NCBI GenBank assembly: GCA_027943335.1 | Contig: BSBK01002161.1 | Coordinates: 813,001-877,000, forward strand | Direction: 5' to 3' | DNA from: Chamaecyparis obtusa | Lineage: Eukaryota; Streptophyta; Pinopsida; Cupressales; Cupressaceae | DNA length: 64,000 nt | In this document: positions 57,588-64,000 of the stretch, piece by piece | Layout of the letters: each line of letters opens with the position of its first letter | Position numbering within the stretch: the stretch's first letter is position 1 | Program-made: the position numbers and the translations under genes | Notes under the pieces: generated by a model | Told to the model about the DNA's origin: nothing | Databases searched by the model: none | Seen by the model: only the letters and a program-made list of their open reading frames with translations

Positions 57588-59790
57588 ATGGCAAGACAAT
57601 TTGCATTTGCACCCTTTAATCAGGGTAGCCCATTAAATTTTGCCCAACACCATGATGTGCCCTTGGTAGCACTAAAAATTATACCTGATTTCACAGGTGA
57701 AGGACAAACAACTACCTTTGAGCACATAAGATATGTGACCACCATCTGTAGCATACACAACATAACCCAAGAAGATGTGGCCACCAAGCTATTAGCAGCC
57801 TCTCTCAAAGGGAAAGCTCTTGAGTGGTTTAGGACTCTGGTAGTTGGCTCCATTACTTCATGGGATAGACTTGAAGATCTCCTTAGCAAATACTTTGAGG
57901 ATGATTTAGATTATTTGTCTCTAGTAGAGCAACTCCAAATTATAAGGAGAGATCCTTGAGAGTAGATGACTGATTTTAATGGTAGATTTTTCAAAACTTG
58001 GAATAGGATTCCAATTAATATAAGGCCTTCAACAAATTGTGCTTTCCTTTATTTTTTGAGAGCCTAACTAGTGATATATCTGTCATGATTCAGTCTTTAG
58101 GAGGTACTTCATTACCTCAAGCTTTTGATTTAGCTATAAAGGTAGAAAGTTGTTTAATCGAGGCTGGTATGATAACCCCAAGGCCACCTATTCCTATCTC
58201 TCCCAATCTTCAGCCCACTATACCTTTACAAATGCCTCCATTTACTCCCATACCTGCATTAATAGAACCTCAGGCCAGCACTAGCTATGGGAAGTCCATA
58301 GTTGACCTTCCTCAAGAGCTACTCAAGGTGAGAGGTGATCATTAAGGAACAAAAAAAGAGATGATGAGCCTATTGCAGGCTCTAACCAAAGAGTTGATCA
58401 CTGTACAAGGGTAGAATCAGGAGGTTAGATCACCTTATCAACAAGAGGATCAAAATCCTAACCAGTAGTGGCAATTTCAGGAACAACTATATCAGGAGGA
58501 TAGGCCACAATATCAAGAAAAGCATCAGAGCAAAAAGTAGAATTTGGTAAGAAGGCATTTCCATCCATATCATCCAGTCAAGAAGACATTCCTAACGCAG
58601 GGTATCAAAGCAATTGGCAGTCACCTGAACCCATTTTTTGGGAAGGAGGCTACAGATTTTCCGCTTGTTCTCTTCAACTATGAGCTTCCTGATGGAGAAA
58701 GGTCTAAAGTGTTACAACAGGAGATAGTGGTTTCTAAAACACATCCCCTTAAGGATGAAATGCAACAAGTGACCAGACTAGAGACTCACAAGATTCAAAT
58801 CTCAAGTATCCTCCCTGGTAAGTCCACTGACACTTCTGCTGAATTTCTAGGCTTTAGAATTTCTCCTCTAGTTTAGAATCTTAGTCAACAGGAGCCTAAT
58901 CTCCATGCATTTTTAGAGCCTATTCATGACCCTATCTCAGATTTATAGCCACTTCATCCTATTCCTATAGATGAGATACCTAAAAGGTTTGATTTCCTAA
59001 ATGATAATGAGCCTGTCCTACAGCAAATAAAGCCCTATAAGTCGATTCTTAAAGAGTCCACTACACCTCAAGCACTTTTAGGCCACCAAGAGGAAGGTGA
59101 TTTTTGTCTTTTAGGTATACTTTTTAATGATAATCATGAGGGACAGGTAGGGTTATTACATCAAGATGGATTAGAGCAATCAGATAAGGATAAGAAAGGA
59201 AGTGAAAAGGATGAGAGCCTAGCTAATATTTTTGACGAGATGCCTTTTTATATTGAGCAAGATAAGGTAGTGCAAAATTTACCAGTCGAGCTCACTGATT
59301 GTGATAGGAAAGATGATATAAGTGCTGCTAACTTAGAGCAACAAGATGATTTTGATCTGATAATTGATGCTTTCTGATCAACTCTTGTTGATGATCCTCA
59401 TTTTCCTGAAAGGGATAATGGCTTGTGTGTGCTTGAGGAGGAGTTTTTGTTTCACAGGGTTAATTGTGTCCCAACTATAGAAGAAGAAAACATATGGCAG
59501 ATTATCATGGAGGGACAAATTCTTGATCTTCATGCTGAAGACATTCATAAGATGCATACTGAGTAGCAGGAGAGGCCTAGTTTTATGCTCTCAAAAGGGT
59601 GTCCTATTAGATATCTATCCTAGGTAGGGTCAAGCAAGACATGCATACTCAGGGACTCAATGGAGGGTGATGTTAAGAGTCCACTCCTTGGTGACTAGGG
59701 GCTTATTCAGCCTTATCAAACTCCCTAGGAGGACAACACCTGTGATCTAGTTGAGGTTAGTAATCTAGTATACCAAATTCAAAGGTTGAT
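57588..59790 (+). pseudogene. Element G gag with a long acidic C-terminal extension
   Basis: The first part (57588-57959) is a gag core: LVALKIIPDFTGEGQTTTFE, then HNITQEDVATKLLAASLKGK, ALEWFRTLVVGSITSW and LEDLLSKYFEDD. Stops follow, and there is a frame change near 58030. From 58037 one phase continues to about 59790 with scattered stops: SLTSDISVMIQSLGGTSLPQ, a Pro-rich stretch (PPIPISPNLQPTIPLQMPP), a Gln-rich stretch, then about 400 residues rich in Asp/Glu that I do not recognise. No zinc knuckle, protease or polymerase is visible. Gag would form the particle, and pol would have to come from another element. Confidence 0.75.
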
Positions 59791-60151
59791 GTGCTAGGTA
59801 GTTTAGTACATTTTTGTGTTCCATCTTCTCTCTATTGGCATCAAATATGAAAAGAGTAATATTTTGATGAGGAAGGGTAGTTATTTCAACCTACCAGTGA
59901 ATGGTTTTGTTTGACTAGCTTTCTACGCTGGTTAGTTTAGGATAGGTTAGGTTTTCCTGCTTTTTGTCCCTATTTTCTAGCTTAGTTTCCTGCTTTCCAA
60001 GAAGTTCCTATGCACAAGGTTATCTTTCTAGTTTTCAATTTTGTCTCTCCACCAAGTTTCATGTTCTTGAAAATGACCCCATGCCCAATGGATTGTATAT
60101 AGGCCACTGATCAATGTCTAGCAGGCTGACATCCAGCAGAAATCGCCAAAA

Positions 60152-61160
60152 TGTTACCCAAACTTTTTTGTCTTATACAAATTTGGCTAAATCTATCCCA
60201 AGGTCTTTGTTTTCATCCTAACAAGCATCCCTAAAAATTTCATGAAGTTGTTCCTTGTCCTCTAGCCTCTACAAATTTTTTTATCCCCTGGTCTGAAGTT
60301 AAAAATTCATAAAACTAGCCATTACCCCTGAAAACCCTAGGTCGCGTTCTAATTTTGTGTTACCTTTTTCAAGCCACTTAAATCCATCTAAATGCACATG
60401 CCCTGTAAAAGTGACCACTTCATGTGTTAGCCACTAGGTTTTTGAGTGGGTCCCTTTTTAATACTTCCTGCCAAGCCTAAGTTTCCCGACAAATCTTTCT
60501 AAAGTGCCTTCCCCTTAACTTGTGCCTGTCGCATGATCTCATGACTCTAGGTTGTTAGAATTTTTGACATGTGATCATTTGATAGGGTGACACTTTTCTA
60601 TGGGCCCAGCTTTTAAAAGTCCTAAGCGGTGTTTTACTTCCTGATTAAGAAGGTTAATCTATTTCATTGGTCAGTTGTCGCATGTTCACAAGGCTTAATC
60701 TTGTGCCTTATGATCATGCGATGACCATTGATCTTCATCCCAACTTAGTGCTTCCCGATGGTGGGTCCATTGCCACATAGTCTGAGGTGTCCACTTTTGG
60801 TTGGCCACAAGTTTGGTGACATGGAGAGGTGTCATCGAGACCCGGTGGCCATCTTTCCTCAAAGATATGATGGTGGTCACGTGTTCACAAGGAATATTCC
60901 TTGCCCTTGCGATCATGCAATAATCATTGATGCTGCTTTATTGCCACGGCTCTGACAGTGGGTCCTCTTTTCTGATGTGCTCACTCCTCATTGCCTAGCA
61001 TTTTGAACAAGTGGAATTTTCTCAGTGGGGTCAGCTTCCTCAAAGGATTAAGTTTCGAGCAGGATCAATGATTGTTGTTATACCACCAAGGTAAGATGCA
61101 CACTATTTAAGCTGGCAGATAATGACAATCATCTGATGTGATCTTAGTCTTTCATGGGTC
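60152..61160 (+). repeat. Element G 3' LTR, truncated
   Basis: It begins TGTTACCCAAAC and matches the first kilobase of the 5' LTR with many C/T differences. It ends at GGGTC, where the 5' LTR would continue. Confidence 0.88.
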
Positions 61161-61530
61161 ACTAAGAATTAGAATGCATGGTCTAGTAACTGATGATGAC
61201 TATAGAGTGTTTAGGTTAAAAGAACTGGAACTACTAGATGAGCTCAGGTAAGCAGCCTATGATCATCTCAGAGTATATCAAAAGAGAATGTCTAGAGGCT
61301 ACAAAAAGAAAGTCAGACATAGAGAATTTCAGGTTGGCGATCTAGTCTTGAGAGAGAATCCTAAAAATCAATCACATTGAGAACGCAAGGGGAAGTTAAA
61401 ACCCAACTGACTGGGTCCCTTTGTCATCACTGCTACTTTTGGCTCTGGTGCCTATCAACTCTCAATGACTAAAGGAGAATAGCTCTGAGAACCAATCAAC
61501 ATTCTCCATCTGAAGAAATTCTACACCTAA
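61161..61530 (+). pseudogene. Element F integrase C-terminal remnant
   Basis: It opens LRIRMHGLVTDDDYRVFRLK, then MSRGYKKKVRHREFQVGDLV, LRENPKNQSH and FVITATFGSGAYQLSM, ending at the ILHLKKFYT segment. It matches 36776-37141 of element C almost base for base. The zinc site and catalytic core are missing because of the deletion at element G. Several stops are present. Confidence 0.88.
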
Positions 61531-63924
61531 GGCATTCAGTCTATGGTAAAATGTCCTGAAAAAATCTTTAAAATTGGAAAAAGTCCTGAAAAAATGAACA
61601 TCTTGGTGAAAACCTAGCAATAGGCACCTTGATGATTCACAAAAAAATTAGAAAATATCAAAAATTCAAAAAAATTGAAAAATGAAAAATACAAAAAAAA
61701 TGAAAAAGAAAAAAAGTGCCTTGGTGAAAACCTGGAAACAGGTGCCTTGGTAGCAAAAATAGAATCTCTGCCAAGATGGTGAAAACCTGGCAAACGGGCG
61801 CCACTTGTTTCAAAACACTCCATCTATCAGCACAATCTTGGTCTTTCCTAGCTTTTAGTCTTGCTTTAGTTTGTACATATCTCGTGGTTTGTTTTTGCAT
61901 TTCTAGTTTTCAATAAGTTGATTTGTCCACCAATCTGCTCAAGCGTCTGTATCCTATCAATGTTCAAACTTGGGGGAAATCAATGTTATATCCTATGACC
62001 TCCAATATATCTTAGATGTATCATATCTAGTCAGAGTCCTTTGAAGCTTCATTTGAGTCAGTCAGTCAGTCTTGTCTCCAGAAAGGATTTTGCATCTACA
62101 ACACCAATCAAACACAAACTGAAAACAATCTATGCTTTTCATGCTTTTATCTCCTTGTATGCTTACTGATTCGCATTGAAATTTTTGCATATTGTGTCCC
62201 TTCGAGCTCTTCGATGATGTCCTTTACAGGATTTAGAGAGTGATGACTGGGGGCATAAATCTTTTCATTGTCTTCTACTTGTATGTGAAAATCTAACAAC
62301 TTTGGAAATTTTGGATTGAAATTGTGTCCAACTGTAAGAGCCTCTATCTTGAATTGGATGGCCATGCATACCTCGACCATTGATACTTGGAAAATTCAAG
62401 GAAGTTTGATCTAACTATTGTCTTTTTTAGTAAATTCTTTCTCCTACTATGAAACGCAATCTTACCTAAGGCTGTGAATGATAAAGGGTCACTACGGGTA
62501 ATTCACACTGGACTTAGAATGATCTCTTGACTGTTTGATGTGTTTGAATGCAAGGCATATTCAGGTCATCACGACATTCATGTTTTGATGCTTATACAAA
62601 TTGCTATATCAAAATGGACATGATATTCAGGTCATCCTAGTGTTTGTGCCTTGGTGCTTATATCTAATCCGACATTCCGAAAATAAAATCAATATTCATA
62701 TATCCATGGTTGTTGACCAGTGGGTGTTGTATTGGTTCTTGTGCATACAAATTCATATTCATATGTCTATGGTTTCATAGCTAGTGGGCATTGTATTGAT
62801 TTATCCGGTTACCTAAAAGTTCAATGATGATAACAAATCGACATGATCAGTGACTAGGTCCTGGGTCCTAGGTTGCATTTCATTTTGCATGTTGCATGAT
62901 CTCACAATGGCTAAACGAACTTCAATGCTTAAATAATTCTCCACTTGTCTCTTCAAATCTAACAAGAGCTGAATCTCACACGAAGGTTCCTCCAATGAAA
63001 CAGCAAGTAAAATCCTTTTTCAGGATCAAAATCAAAATCTGAGATAGTTTATTATGTCAAAAAGATGATTTAAAATTTTTGGGCCTAGGACGGTCTATTG
63101 CTTGCATATTCGACCTTCAATCATCAAAGAAAATCTAGTATTCAACTTAACTGATTATCTTACATCAAACTATCAAAATTTCAACTTGGTCAACTATGGT
63201 CAACTCATGGTTTAACCTAGTCAAACTTGGTCTTTTAAGACCTTCCAACGATGCAGAACACATTTCTGAACATGTATAACCACTTTTCCAATCAATTAAC
63301 ATGCTTCTGAATTCTCAACGTTGACTTTTCTTGTCAGATTTCAATTTTAATCCCGAAGGGGTCATGGTATTGCACATCATTCAAAGTCTGTAAATCAATT
63401 TCTATCAATATCTTTCCTCAGTAATCAAGACAACAATCACATCTAGTTACTGATTCATCAAAAAAGTCCTCATCACTTGGGGCAAATCTATCATCACTTG
63501 GGGCATATCAGATTCATCAAGATCCATATCAATCTGGTGTTCTCCTAATCTTGTAAACTGTATCAGTTTTTGCAACCATCGGATCATAGTGTTCTTTCCT
63601 TGGTTCTTCAGCAACTGAAGGATTCGGATGTGATACCTGCTAGTTCTGCTAAGACAATCGAGTCTAGAACTGGTCACTCACTTTTTTGCAATCCTAAGGT
63701 TTGGAATCAGGCATTTTGACACTTTTTCGCAACCATAGGTTCATTTGTTGTTACAGTGAACATTATCTTTGGTCATTCAGGACCTATTATCTCCATATCA
63801 AATCAATATCAATCAGCTTCTGTCTCATAACAATTATCAATTTTGAATCAGTTTCATATCTCTATCAAACATAGACTTTCTTTGAACCACTGTGCTTCGC
63901 ACAGTAATTCAAAGAGGGGCAAAA
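61531..63924 (+). promoter_or_regulatory. Element F 3' UTR
   Basis: It is collinear with the 3' UTR of element C and has no gene. It contains hairpin copies 7-9, a perfect stem-loop (ACTGTGC/GCACAGT, 63889-63905) and the polypurine tract AAAGAGGGGCAAAA ending at 63924. Confidence 0.7.
61595..61807 (+). ncRNA. Hairpin module, copies 7-9 (element F 3' UTR)
   Basis: Copy 7 (61595-61639) equals copy 4. Copy 8 (61717-61752) has TGCC/GGTA, GGTG/TGCC, AAAA, CCTG/CAGG and loop GAAA. Copy 9 (61772-61807) has CAAG/CTTG, GGTG/CGCC, AAAA, CCTG/CGGG and loop GCAAA. Spacing and order match element C copies 4-6. Confidence 0.65.
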
Positions 63925-64000
63925 TGTAATACCCCAAAAATGGGCTATAAGTTCATTAACCTCTTATATCAACAAATCACACGAAATCAACATCAAAGTC
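63925..64000 (+). repeat. Element F 3' LTR, first 76 bases
   Basis: It begins TGTAATACCCCAAAAATGGG directly after the polypurine tract and leaves the window. Confidence 0.85.

Larger units (their letters stand above)
54694..61160 (+). mobile_element. Element G: non-autonomous LTR element with gag only, 3' LTR truncated
   Basis: A full 2.7-kb 5' LTR (54694-57401) and about 1 kb of a 3' LTR (60152-61160) bracket a 2.75-kb interior with a gag-like frame and no pol. The 3' LTR stops abruptly and the next base is inside element F's integrase. A deletion therefore removed the rest of that LTR and most of the F integrase; two bases (TC) at the junction are ambiguous. Confidence 0.85.
18959..64000 (+). 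mobile_element. Element F: Tat/Ogre-like Ty3/gypsy element, host of three nested insertions
   Basis: Its pieces, in order, are the 5' LTR (18959-20212), long leader, gag, protease and start of reverse transcriptase (to 27034). Then come the rest of reverse transcriptase and RNase H (46598-47494), the RNase H tail (54464-54693), the integrase C-terminus and 3' UTR (61161-63924) and the start of the 3' LTR (63925 on, leaving the window). Elements B, E and G fill the gaps. Most of the integrase is missing at the G junction. The LTR starts match (TGTA(A/T)TACCCCAAAAATGGGC) but diverge soon after, so the pairing of the two LTRs is probable rather than certain. Lineage is judged from the reverse transcriptase and protease style and the long leader. 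Confidence 0.8.

Overview
This is plant nuclear DNA and almost entirely nested retrotransposon. It probably comes from a large, repeat-rich genome, and a gymnosperm is my guess. The basis is plant-type Ty1/copia and Ty3/gypsy elements, initiator-Met primer-binding sites, LTRs of 1-2.7 kb, heavy in-frame nonsense decay and almost no host genes. The organism is inference. The only host-gene trace is a broken NOG1 (nucleolar GTP-binding protein 1) copy at 617-922. I see no tRNA, rRNA or CRISPR array.

Layout. 1-2900: low-information DNA with the NOG1 fragment and a 466-bp foldback (2055-2520). 2900-16350: a minus-strand chromovirus (element D). Its integrase is split by a nearly complete copia element (A, 3787-10852) and its gag by a small DNA transposon (13790-14752). 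16350-18950: decayed LTR-like fragments, a 141-bp tandem duplication and a GA microsatellite. 18959 to beyond 64000: one plus-strand Tat/Ogre-like gypsy element (F) carrying three independent insertions. Its reverse transcriptase is broken by minus-strand element B (27035-46597). B contains the gypsy-type element C (28441-40804), and C contains a solo LTR of the B family (34909-35924). F's RNase H is broken by copia element E (47495-54463), and its RNase H/integrase boundary by element G (54694-61160). Target-site duplications or rejoined reading frames support most of the nesting and give a relative chronology.

Elements A, D, E and F have recognisable gag-pol, all decayed. B, C and G have LTRs and long reading frames but no recognisable reverse transcriptase, so they look like non-autonomous elements that still carry coding sequence. 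B holds a 1,037-residue frame plus a coiled-coil protein with four zinc-knuckle sites. C holds an uninterrupted 744-codon frame. G holds a gag with a long acidic extension.

The most striking signal is not a gene. A small hairpin recurs nine times in elements C and F (35926-37422 and 61595-61807). Every copy keeps an unpaired AAAA, most keep a GNRA-like loop, and both stems change in compensating pairs. That pattern suggests a repeated structured RNA near the 3' end of this retrotransposon family.
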